29,578 nt of DNA from DASVAL01 sp035649575 (lineage in GTDB: Bacteria; Planctomycetota; UBA1135; UBA2386): the NCBI GenBank assembly GCA_035649575.1, contig DASRJH010000080.1:1-29578 (forward strand), given 5' to 3'. A program made the position numbers and the translations under genes. Of this stretch, positions 5,529-13,045 are shown piece by piece (positions within the stretch are counted from its first letter, which is position 1; the number at the start of each line of letters is the position of its first letter). Below the pieces are notes generated by a model. It was not told where the DNA came from, made no database searches, and saw nothing but the letters and a program-made list of their open reading frames with translations.

Positions 5529-8188
5529 AGGACCGCGCCGTACAGGTCGCGGTGCTGACGCTGTGCCTGCTGCCGCTGTTGTGGTTGTGGCCCTCGGTGT
5601 TCGGCGGTCGCACGTTCGTGCCCTACGACCTCGCCGAGTTCCCGCCCGCGAGCCTGCTGCTCACGCCCGAGCAGTACGAGGCGACGCGCGACGGCGCCAA
5701 CCACGACGTGACCGAACCGCCGCCCTGGTTCGTGCCCGAGATGAAGCTCGCGGGCGACGAATTGCGCAGCGGCCGTCTGCCGACCTGGAATCCGCACGCT
5801 CGCACGGGCGCGCCGCTGCACGCACACGGCCTGATAGGCCTCTGTTACCCACCGAACTGGATCGCGTTGTTCGCGCACGACCCGGCCAGCCGGCTCGTCG
5901 TGCTCGCGTGGATCAGCACAGCACTCGGCGGCCTGTTCGCGTTCGGCCTGTTGCGCCGTGTCGGCCTGTCTGTGCTGCCCGCGTGGTTCGGCGCGATGTT
6001 GTTCCAGCTGTCGGGCCCGATGGCCGCGAACAGCTTCTTCTGGATGCGGCTGGCGAGCTACGTCTGGCTGCCCGGTGTGTTGTGGGCGCTGCTGTGCCTC
6101 GCGCGAGGTGATCGGATGCGGCCGGGGCCGCTCTGCGCCGTCGCGGTCTCGTTCGCGATGACGTGGCTCGGCGGCTTCCCGCCGTTCGCGATCACGACGT
6201 CGGTGTTCGCGGGTTTCCTGTTGCTGTGGCTCGTCGGCGAACGCGTGGTCGCCGGAGCGCGGGCCGAAGCGGCCCGGCTCGGTCTGCGGCTTGGCTGTGG
6301 TCTGCTGCTCGGTGCCCTGCTCGCGATGCCGCAGGTGCTGCCCTCGATGCAGTTCTTCGCGCAGAGCGCGCGCACCACGGACCCGAAGCTCGCGGAGATC
6401 GCCGGCAGCGCATTCGAGACCTATGGCCTCTCCGGCTACCTGGTGCCGGACCTCGTGAGCCATCCGACGCTTACCGCCGAGATGCCATACGCGCTCGCGC
6501 CGATGGCGCTGCTGCTCAACACGCGCCTCGCCGACGGCAAGCCAGCGGAACCGAACTACAACTACACCGAGTACGCGGTGTTCGTCGGCACGCTGGGCTT
6601 CCTGCTCGCTTGCGCTGGCGCGGTGCGCGGTCGCGGACAGCTGCGGGCATTCGCGATCACGGCGTTCGTGTTGTCGATGGGACTCGCGTTGTTCCTGCCC
6701 GGCGTGAACCTGCTGTTCCTGCTGCCCGTGATCAAGAACGTCGCGCCGATGCGCTGGCTCGCGCCGGCCACGCTCGTGGTGGCGTGGCTCGCGGCGCTCG
6801 GCTTCGACCGCCTGCGCGAGCACACCCGCCGCCTGCCGCTCGCGCTCGTGGCAGCCGCGTTCGCCCTTGCGGGTCTCGTACTGTACGCAACCGGTCGACC
6901 CGCCGCCGATCCGGCCGCGGCCGTGCAGTGCATCGCCGAGCACTTCGGCGTCACAAACGAGAAGGTCGTGGAGCACGTGCATCCCGACAAACCACCCTTC
7001 GACCGCTTCGCGCGCGCTTTCGACCACGCGCGGCACGAAGGCCGGGAAGCTGCGTCGTGGCTCGCGCTGATCGGCGGCTTGCTGGCGGGACTCGCGTTCG
7101 CGCGTGGCGCACCGCTGCGACAAGGCCTCCTGCTCGCGGGCTGCGGTCTCACGGCGTTGCAACTCGGCTGGCACGGCGCCACCGTGACGCGCGGCGTCTT
7201 GCTGGCGCAACCGACCGACACGCCCGTGCACGCGTTCCTGCGCGAACGCGCGAGCGAGGCCGCCGCCGACGGCGGCTTTGCGATCCTGCGCGCGAGCGTC
7301 GAGCCGGCGTTGCCGAGCCAGCTGCCGCCGGGGCAGCTCATGGTGCCGGGCATCCGCGATCTGCACTTCTACACGCACTACGATGCGCACTCGGCCGAGC
7401 CGATCTGCGAGCTGCTCGGCAGGTGGTGGGGAAAGCAGACCGCCGCGAAGGGATACCTGACGCTGTCATTGCCCGACGCGCTGCCGACCCCCTCGGAGAG
7501 AGCCGCCGCAGCGCGTGGCGAGCCGGTCGCGACCTACGCGTTCGCGAGCCCGCTCGAGCACCCGCTGCTCGATCTGCTCGGGGTGCGCTACGTGCTCGCG
7601 ACCGAACCGCTGGCCCATGCCGGAACACGCGTCGGCCCCGAGCTGCGCGGCCCGAGCGGTGAGTTCTTCGTGTTCGAGCGGCCGCACGCGCTGCCGCGCG
7701 CGTTCACGGTGAACGAGCTGCGCGCGTTGCCGACCGACGCCGAGGTGCTGCGCGCGCTCGTGGATCCGGGCTTCGAACCGCGGGCCGCTGCCTACGCGCT
7801 CGCCGCGGATCTCGCGGACCCCGCCCCACCTCGCGCCAGCGACGCGGCCCAGCGCCCCGTGCGTTTCGTCTCCGATCTCGCGACTGCCGTGGAACTCGAC
7901 GTCGGCGCAGGCGGAGCACCGTGGCTCGTGCTCGCCGACACGTTCCTGCCCGGCTGGGTCGCCATGATCGACGGTGTGGAAACACCGATCCTGCGGGTCA
8001 ACCACAGCCAGCGCGCCGTGAGGCTGCCCGCGGGCCCCTGCCGCGTGCACTTCGCCTACACCTGCCCGGGCCTCCGGATGGGAACCATGCTGGCGGGAAT
8101 CGCGACAGCCGCGTTGCTCGCGGCAGCGATCTACGGCCGCTACCGCAGTCGCGCGACCCGTGCACTCGACTCTCAAGCGCTGATGTAG
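5525..8188 (+). CDS. YfhO-like polytopic membrane protein, second of tandem pair
   Basis: An 887-residue paralogue of the preceding gene, starting at GTG 5525 inside that gene's stop codon. The N-terminus has a first helix (VLTLCLLPLLWLWPSVF), then FVPYDLAEFPP. The typical YfhO loop GRLPTWNPHARTGAPLHAHG and CYPPNWIALF (about 85-120) follows, then roughly a dozen helices. The C-terminus carries LADTFLPGWVAMIDGVETP (about 800-818), the family's GWxxxxDG beta motif, then a final helix and a basic tail. A GT-C-like glycosyltransferase or flippase-associated role in surface glycan assembly follows from the family; the substrate cannot be inferred. The same frame stays open far upstream inside the previous gene, but that part is Arg-rich shadow coding caused by high GC. 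Confidence 0.87.
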   Translation: MKDRAVQVAVLTLCLLPLLWLWPSVFGGRTFVPYDLAEFPPASLLLTPEQYEATRDGANHDVTEPPPWFVPEMKLAGDELRSGRLPTWNPHARTGAPLHAHGLIGLCYPPNWIALFAHDPASRLVVLAWISTALGGLFAFGLLRRVGLSVLPAWFGAMLFQLSGPMAANSFFWMRLASYVWLPGVLWALLCLARGDRMRPGPLCAVAVSFAMTWLGGFPPFAITTSVFAGFLLLWLVGERVVAGARAEAARLGLRLGCGLLLGALLAMPQVLPSMQFFAQSARTTDPKLAEIAGSAFETYGLSGYLVPDLVSHPTLTAEMPYALAPMALLLNTRLADGKPAEPNYNYTEYAVFVGTLGFLLACAGAVRGRGQLRAFAITAFVLSMGLALFLPGVNLLFLLPVIKNVAPMRWLAPATLVVAWLAALGFDRLREHTRRLPLALVAAAFALAGLVLYATGRPAADPAAAVQCIAEHFGVTNEKVVEHVHPDKPPFDRFARAFDHARHEGREAASWLALIGGLLAGLAFARGAPLRQGLLLAGCGLTALQLGWHGATVTRGVLLAQPTDTPVHAFLRERASEAAADGGFAILRASVEPALPSQLPPGQLMVPGIRDLHFYTHYDAHSAEPICELLGRWWGKQTAAKGYLTLSLPDALPTPSERAAAARGEPVATYAFASPLEHPLLDLLGVRYVLATEPLAHAGTRVGPELRGPSGEFFVFERPHALPRAFTVNELRALPTDAEVLRALVDPGFEPRAAAYALAADLADPAPPRASDAAQRPVRFVSDLATAVELDVGAGGAPWLVLADTFLPGWVAMIDGVETPILRVNHSQRAVRLPAGPCRVHFAYTCPGLRMGTMLAGIATAALLAAAIYGRYRSRATRALDSQALM

Positions 8189-8246
8189 AAAGCGACGAAA
8201 CAGCAAGGGTGCACCCCGACTCCTGTTCGCAGCCCCCGGAGGACGC

Positions 8247-9641
8247 TTGAGCCTCTACGGTAGCGGTCGTTGGGAAGGCATCTGCGCCGTCGTCTTGATC
8301 GCGCTGCTCGTGCTCGTCGTGCACGCCGTCGGTTCGTTCCAGGTGTTCGGCTTCGAGGCCGACTTCCTGACCTCGACCTGGATGGCCGCGGTGCCCGCGA
8401 TCGCCGGCATGACCTGCTACCGCTTGTTGCGCGCGCAGCACCGCAGCCGTTTCTCGTCGTTCCTCGGGGGTCTCGCGTATGCGTGGTCCCCCTGGCTCGT
8501 CGCGATGGCGATGGCGCCGCGCGAACAGCTCGCGGTGGCGCTCGCCCCGATGTCGCTCGAGGCCGCGTTCCGCTGCGCGCATCCGTCGATGCGCAGCATC
8601 TGGCTGCCGTGGGCCGGCTTGTGCCTCGCGCTGCCGTTCGCGGCCGGCGCCTCGGTCGTGGCGATGCTCGCGGCGTTGTTGGCGGTCGCATCGTTCTGGC
8701 ACACGGTCGCTCACGGCGACCAGAGCGACGAAGCGCCGCCCGTGGCCGGCATTCTGCTCGCGGCGCTCTGTGGGACCTGTGCCGCGGTATCGCTCGCGTG
8801 GCTCGACTTGTTGGCCCCACTGTTCGGTCCGGCCACGACGCTGACGTCCGCGGAAGTGTTGTCCGCCTACCGGCCCGGTCCGCCGTCGCTGGATGCGGCC
8901 TCGTTCCTGCGCGTGCCGGGCCCGCTGCTGATCGTGTTCGCCGTGCTCGGCCTGATGCGGCGGCAGCGTCACGTGCGGGTCCGCTTCTGGTGCTACATGG
9001 CGATCCTCGGATCGCTGCCGACCTGCATCACGCTGCTGCCGTGGACGCCGGACTGGTGGGACAGCGCGCTCGCAACGGCACCGATGCTGCCCGCGTCGTC
9101 GTGGTGGTTGACGCTGCTCGCGATCACCGTGCTCGGCGCCGCGGGCCTCGACGACTTCCTCGATCTGCCGCTGCGCCGCCGCACGGCCTTGGCGTGGCTG
9201 TTCGCGTTCACGGTGCTGAGCTCGCCGTTGGTGCCGACGTTCGGCTCCGTGGCGCCGACGCTCGAGTGGCCGATCACGGGCACGTTCTTGCTCATGGCGC
9301 TGCTGCTGAACACCTGGCGGCGGCTCGGCATCCTCGGCTTCAAGCGCCTGCTCGCGATCGCGTCGATCCTCGTGCTCGCGATTCCGCTACTGCAGGTGTT
9401 GCCGATCCCCCCCGTGGTGGTCGAGCCCACGCCGGACACCGAAGGCGCGCCATCGCTCTATTTCGGGCCGCTGCTCGTGGCCCACCCGTTCTGGCACTAC
9501 TCGGGTTTGCTCGCCGTGGTCGCCGGAAGCTGCCTCGTCGCCGTGTACACGTTCTTCCTGCGCAAACGCCATGCGAGGGCCGTGCCGACGGCAGCGAAGG
9601 CCGCCATCAAGAAGAAGACGCGCCCCTCCCAGCCCTCGTAG
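8247..9641 (+). CDS. Polytopic membrane protein of unknown function
   Basis: A 464-residue protein with about ten to twelve hydrophobic helices and a lysine-rich C-terminal tail (AAIKKKTRPS). The TTG start at 8247 is chosen because GGAGG (8238-8242) precedes it closely, one of the clearest ribosome sites in the window. The segment GGLAYAWSPWLVAMAMAPREQL resembles the YfhO/GT-C style of helix-loop arrangement, but the large C-terminal beta domain is missing, so I do not assign a family. It follows the tandem YfhO-like genes by 58 bp and probably belongs to the same operon. Its last 145 bp overlap the 3' end of a minus-strand transporter gene; the final helix here lies opposite the last helix of that transporter. 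Confidence 0.82.
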   Translation: MSLYGSGRWEGICAVVLIALLVLVVHAVGSFQVFGFEADFLTSTWMAAVPAIAGMTCYRLLRAQHRSRFSSFLGGLAYAWSPWLVAMAMAPREQLAVALAPMSLEAAFRCAHPSMRSIWLPWAGLCLALPFAAGASVVAMLAALLAVASFWHTVAHGDQSDEAPPVAGILLAALCGTCAAVSLAWLDLLAPLFGPATTLTSAEVLSAYRPGPPSLDAASFLRVPGPLLIVFAVLGLMRRQRHVRVRFWCYMAILGSLPTCITLLPWTPDWWDSALATAPMLPASSWWLTLLAITVLGAAGLDDFLDLPLRRRTALAWLFAFTVLSSPLVPTFGSVAPTLEWPITGTFLLMALLLNTWRRLGILGFKRLLAIASILVLAIPLLQVLPIPPVVVEPTPDTEGAPSLYFGPLLVAHPFWHYSGLLAVVAGSCLVAVYTFFLRKRHARAVPTAAKAAIKKKTRPSQPS

Positions 9642-10717
9642 GCGAAGCCGCCGAGCAGGCCGCCGAGCACCATGCCGATGCCCGAAGTCGACGCGCCGAG
9701 CAGACCCTGGGCCGTCGCATGCTGGTGGACCGGCACGCGGCGTTCGATCGCACGCAGCGAACCGAGATAGGTGCAGCTGAAACTCAGCCCGTGCAGCCAG
9801 TTCGCGGCCGCGAGCACGGGCACGGCCACGCATTCTGCGAACACCGTCCAGCGCACGACCGCGGCGACTCCGCCGATCATGAGCAGCGTGGTCGCGCGCA
9901 GGCGATCGACAGTCTTCGACGCGATGAAGAACAGCACGATCTCGGCGAGCACGCCTTCCGCCCACAGCGCCCCCGCCACGTCGCTGCCGATGCCGTGCCT
10001 TGCCCAGTGCACCGTCGACAGCGTGTAGTAGACCTGATGGCTGCCCTGGATCAGCGCCGCAGACGCGAGCAGCAGCACGAACGGACCCGACCGCAGCAGC
10101 GACGCGATCGGCGCGCGCTCGGCCGGCACCGGCAGCCGCTGTGGTGCAGGCGACGCAGGCAACAGCGTGCTGGCCGCCGCCGTCGCGCAGAGACCCACCA
10201 GCAGGATGCCGAAGACCGCGCCATGACCAGACCGCGCCAACCACCATCCCGCGGCGAGGATCACGACCAGAAACGACGTCGAACCGACCAGACGCAGGCG
10301 CCCGTAGGCGAACGAGTTTCTCGCCGCGGCCGCCATCGCGACGGTGTCCGCGATCGGGTGCATCGGCGGGTAGAGACACCCGAACAAGAACGCGCACGCG
10401 CACAACCAGGGTTCTCCGAACGCCACGCCGAACAACAGGAACGCGCAGAAACTCGCGATCGAGAGCTGCATCAGGACGCGTCGCGGCTGCTGCGTGCGAT
10501 CCACGCGGCCCGACCACAGCGGGCCGGCCACGGTGCGGGCGATCGTCTGGGCCGCCATCACGACGGTGACCGCACCGGGGCTCAGGCCCCGCTCGTCGTG
10601 CAGCCAGACCGGAAAGAACTGCATGTACACGCCGAGCACGGCGAACGACGCCGCGTAGAAGGCGGCGAGGCCGAGCCAGCTCCGCAGCGGGCTCGGGTCG
10701 GCAGCGGATGCGGACAC
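9497..10717 (-). CDS. MFS transporter, HcaT/PPP-like
   Basis: A 406-residue major facilitator protein with twelve predicted helices. The loop between helices 2 and 3 is WSGRVDR (68-74), a variant of the MFS motif A. YGRLRLVGS (138-146) is the signature of the MFS_1-like/phenylpropionate-permease (HcaT) group, which also includes nucleoside-proton symporters. The substrate is unknown. The start is taken as GTG 10717, immediately before the first conserved helix; the open frame runs much further upstream through the preceding gene but is a shadow there. It lies 32 bp after the vWA gene on the same strand, so co-transcription is likely. Its last 145 bp are convergent with and overlap the upstream membrane-protein gene. 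Confidence 0.85.
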   Translation of the reverse strand: MSASAADPSPLRSWLGLAAFYAASFAVLGVYMQFFPVWLHDERGLSPGAVTVVMAAQTIARTVAGPLWSGRVDRTQQPRRVLMQLSIASFCAFLLFGVAFGEPWLCACAFLFGCLYPPMHPIADTVAMAAAARNSFAYGRLRLVGSTSFLVVILAAGWWLARSGHGAVFGILLVGLCATAAASTLLPASPAPQRLPVPAERAPIASLLRSGPFVLLLASAALIQGSHQVYYTLSTVHWARHGIGSDVAGALWAEGVLAEIVLFFIASKTVDRLRATTLLMIGGVAAVVRWTVFAECVAVPVLAAANWLHGLSFSCTYLGSLRAIERRVPVHQHATAQGLLGASTSGIGMVLGGLLGGFAYEGWEGRVFFLMAAFAAVGTALAWRLRRKNVYTATRQLPATTASKPE

Positions 10718-10749
10718 GCGCGCATCGTGCCCTGACGATCGGTCCGAAG

Positions 10750-12483
10750 CTACCGCTGCACGAACACGCCGCCGTTCTCTTCCGCGAGGCGCCGCAGCAG
10801 GTCGGCACCCTCGCCGACGCCCGTGAACACCGTATTGATGCGCACCTTCGCATACCTGTTCGCCTCGCGCACGACCTGCAGCAGCAGGTCGCCGTCCTTC
10901 AGCTGGCCAGCGGTCGGCTCGCCGTCGCTGAGCACGAACAGTTCGTCGATCCTCGTCGTCACTCGCTCCCCGTAGCGTTGCTCGCGCAGCTGCAGCGCCG
11001 TTGCGAGTCCATCGAAGAGGTTCGTAGCCCCCTTCGGCTGCAAGCGGCTCAACAGTTCGGTCAACGAACGCATCGTGTGCGGCGTCGGCTTCACGGGCAC
11101 GCTGGTCCACGCGTGTGCGCGGTCCGCGAACGTGAACAGGCTGTAGGTCGAGTCGGGCGGCATGGCCTGTACGGCGACGACGATCTGTTCCTTCGCGGCG
11201 CCGAGCCGCGTCGCATTGCCGCGCCCCTTGCGCGTCGCGGCGACCGTGCCGCTCGGCGCATCCTCCATGCTGCCGCTCGTGTCGATCAGGAACCCGACCG
11301 CGCTGCCCGTCACCTGGAGGCCGAAGAACGACGCTCGCGTGGTCTCGGGGCGGTTCTTCGCGAGCGTGGTCGGCACGACGATGTGGTCCTTCTCGCGCTC
11401 CCAGAACTCCTTCCAGGCCTTCGCATCCTCCTGGATCATCGCACCGGTCATCTGCCGCAACAGCGTGGCCGCGCGTTCGCGCAGCAGCGGCGACGCGCGC
11501 TTGTTGATCGCCTCGACCAGCGCATCGGGTGTCTTGGCCTGCAGGTCGAGCGCTTCGATCAGCACCGGGATCGCCGCCTTGTGCGGGAACGCATCGACGA
11601 GGTCGAGCAGGTCCATGTCGGTGCGCCATCCGGACTGTCCGAACTGCTCGAGTGCCCGGGCCAACATCTCCTCGCGCAGGACCGGATCGAGATCCTTGGC
11701 CGCCCGCAGCTGGCTCAGCAGCAGGCGCACGAGCGCCTGCGACACGGCGCCGTGGCGTTCCCTCTCGAGCCTCGCAACGACCTTGCGCAGCGAGTCCTGC
11801 CGCGGTGCCTGGCTCATCGATTCGGCTGCCGCGAGACGCACGCGCGGATCCGCATCAGCGAGCGCCGCTTCGAGCGTGCCGCGGAACACGGGCAAGCCCT
11901 TGCCGCCGATCAATCGCAGCGCGGCCACGCGCCGCGCCGGTCCGACCGTGAGCCCGTGCTCGTCCGCAGCCGCCTGCTCCTGCGCCCCGAGGACTGGCAC
12001 GCGTTCACCCGCCGCGGCTCGCAGCACGAGCCACCAGGCACCATGGTCGTTCATGCGCATCACGCACCAGTGGCCCAGTTCCCTGAGCATCAGCGCTTCG
12101 TGGTCGAGGAACGTTCCCTCGAGGCCCGTAGCACAGAGCCCCAGCACGGCGTCGGCCAGTTCGGCCGACGGTTGCGACTCGGCGAAGAACAGCAGCTTCT
12201 GCAGCATGTCGAGATGCGTGCAGCGTTCGTAGTCGTTCTGCGTCACGCGGTCCGCGCGCCGCGCTGCCTCGACGTAGCGTGGCTGCAGGTTCATGCCGCT
12301 GCGCAGCAGGCCCTTGGGGCCGAACTTGTCGTGTTCGTATTCGCGCACCCACTCGCGGATCGCCTCCGCTACGGCGCTCGAGATCTCTGCATCGCGGACC
12401 GCAGCTTTAGGCGACTCTTGCGGAATCAGCGGAAGGCCGATGCCGAGAACGGTCAGGATCGGCAGGGATGCGCGGGCAAGCAT
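10750..12483 (-). CDS. Secreted HEAT-like repeat and von Willebrand factor A domain protein
   Basis: A 577-residue protein with a signal peptide (LARASLPILTVLGIGLPLIPQ). A long helical middle region looks like degenerate HEAT repeats (for example RRVAALRLIG and DPRVRLAAAESM), and a C-terminal vWA domain spans about 390-570. The metal-ion-dependent adhesion site is complete: Asp401 of DTSGS, a Thr in GATNLFDG and the Asp of LSDGEPT. vWA domains with intact metal sites bind protein ligands through a divalent cation. The last residues, EENGGVFVQR, resemble other bacterial vWA proteins with HEAT-like N-termini. ATG 12483 is preferred over TTG 12498 because it directly precedes the signal peptide. 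It is divergent from the tmRNA gene and upstream of the MFS gene. The ligand is unknown. Confidence 0.87.
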   Translation of the reverse strand: MLARASLPILTVLGIGLPLIPQESPKAAVRDAEISSAVAEAIREWVREYEHDKFGPKGLLRSGMNLQPRYVEAARRADRVTQNDYERCTHLDMLQKLLFFAESQPSAELADAVLGLCATGLEGTFLDHEALMLRELGHWCVMRMNDHGAWWLVLRAAAGERVPVLGAQEQAAADEHGLTVGPARRVAALRLIGGKGLPVFRGTLEAALADADPRVRLAAAESMSQAPRQDSLRKVVARLERERHGAVSQALVRLLLSQLRAAKDLDPVLREEMLARALEQFGQSGWRTDMDLLDLVDAFPHKAAIPVLIEALDLQAKTPDALVEAINKRASPLLRERAATLLRQMTGAMIQEDAKAWKEFWEREKDHIVVPTTLAKNRPETTRASFFGLQVTGSAVGFLIDTSGSMEDAPSGTVAATRKGRGNATRLGAAKEQIVVAVQAMPPDSTYSLFTFADRAHAWTSVPVKPTPHTMRSLTELLSRLQPKGATNLFDGLATALQLREQRYGERVTTRIDELFVLSDGEPTAGQLKDGDLLLQVVREANRYAKVRINTVFTGVGEGADLLRRLAEENGGVFVQR

Positions 12484-12587
12484 CGTGCACCATGGCAACG
12501 GAGGTCAGAGGGGGCGTGCCGAGCATATCGCGAACGGGGTCGTGGGGGTCTTGGCCTGACAGCGGGTAGCTCGAACTACCTACATGC

Positions 12588-12616
12588 TTGCCCAGCGCGG
12601 CGCGTTCGCCGATAAC
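12588..12616 (+). promoter_or_regulatory. Candidate promoter of the tmRNA gene
   Basis: TTGCCC (12588-12593) and GATAAC (12611-12616) are separated by exactly 17 bases and lie just upstream of the mature tmRNA 5' end at 12632. Each hexamer matches the sigma-70 consensus in four of six positions. A short leader removed by RNase P would be expected. Just upstream is the small inverted repeat GGTAG-CTCGAA-CTACC. Confidence 0.4.
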
Positions 12617-12631
12617 AGGCGCCGTCACAAC

Positions 12632-12984
12632 GGGGGCGATCGGTTTCGACCGGATGCCGACTCGACCTGGGTGGCGCGCCGAGGGCCGGGCACCTCGTAA
12701 ATCCGACCGGAAAAAACCAAGTGCCAACCAGCACTACTCCCTCGCTGCCTAAGAACTAGGTAACGAGCGCCGAGGTCCCTTCGCCTGCGGGGGGCCGAGG
12801 CGTCACACAGCAGGCTGGTCGTTGAGTGGCTGCTCGGCCTGCTCGCGACGAGAAACAGTCGAGCTGGTTGCTGGAGATCCTGTTCGTCGGAGCTCCGGTG
12901 GCGACACCAAACGACGGACTATGCGCGTAGAGGCCCAGGACGGAGCATCTCGGGACGCGGGTTCGATTCCCGCCGCCTCCACCA
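12632..12984 (+). ncRNA. ssrA: tmRNA (transfer-messenger RNA)
   Basis: The gene encodes the RNA that rescues stalled ribosomes with SmpB and tags the nascent chain for proteolysis. The tRNA-like ends are clear. The 5' end GGGGGCG pairs with CGCCTCC before an encoded ACCA (one G-U pair). It is followed by the conserved D-loop-like CGGTTTCGACCG, and the 3' part has a T arm GCGGG-TTCGATT-CCCGC. The mRNA-like part begins after GGAAAAAACCAAGT. The resume codon GCC at 12723 opens the tag ANQHYSLAA, ending at TAA 12750-12752, with the usual hydrophobic LAA terminus for ClpXP-type proteases. Downstream repeats can form the pseudoknots. It is a one-piece gene of 353 nt, normal for the family, followed at once by a strong terminator hairpin. 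No protein calls should be made across it. Confidence 0.97.
12723..12752 (+). other. tmRNA proteolysis tag reading frame
   Basis: Nine codons and a TAA stop encode ANQHYSLAA. The start residue Ala and the LAA end are conserved in bacterial tags; the QHYS centre is distinctive and could serve as a lineage marker. Confidence 0.93.
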
Positions 12985-13014
12985 CTTCCCCGCGCTTCGC
13001 GCGGGGAAGTTTGT
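12984..13014 (+). terminator. Intrinsic terminator of tmRNA
   Basis: A perfect 12-bp stem (12984-12995 with 12999-13010) carries a three-base TTC loop and starts at the last base of the tmRNA CCA end. It is followed by a short TTGT tail. No T-rich tail exists on the other strand, so it probably acts for tmRNA only. Confidence 0.8.
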
Positions 13015-13045
13015 GACGGTGCGCGCATCGGGATTCCCGGCCTCT

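Noticed and set aside
8270..10735. 821-codon plus-strand frame across the membrane gene and MFS gene
   Set aside because: It overlaps two better-supported genes and its translation is an Arg/Ala/His/Gln-rich shadow with no domain.
10718..11629. N-terminal extension of the MFS frame
   Set aside because: No helices or MFS similarity upstream of GTG 10717; the DNA there codes for the vWA domain in another frame.
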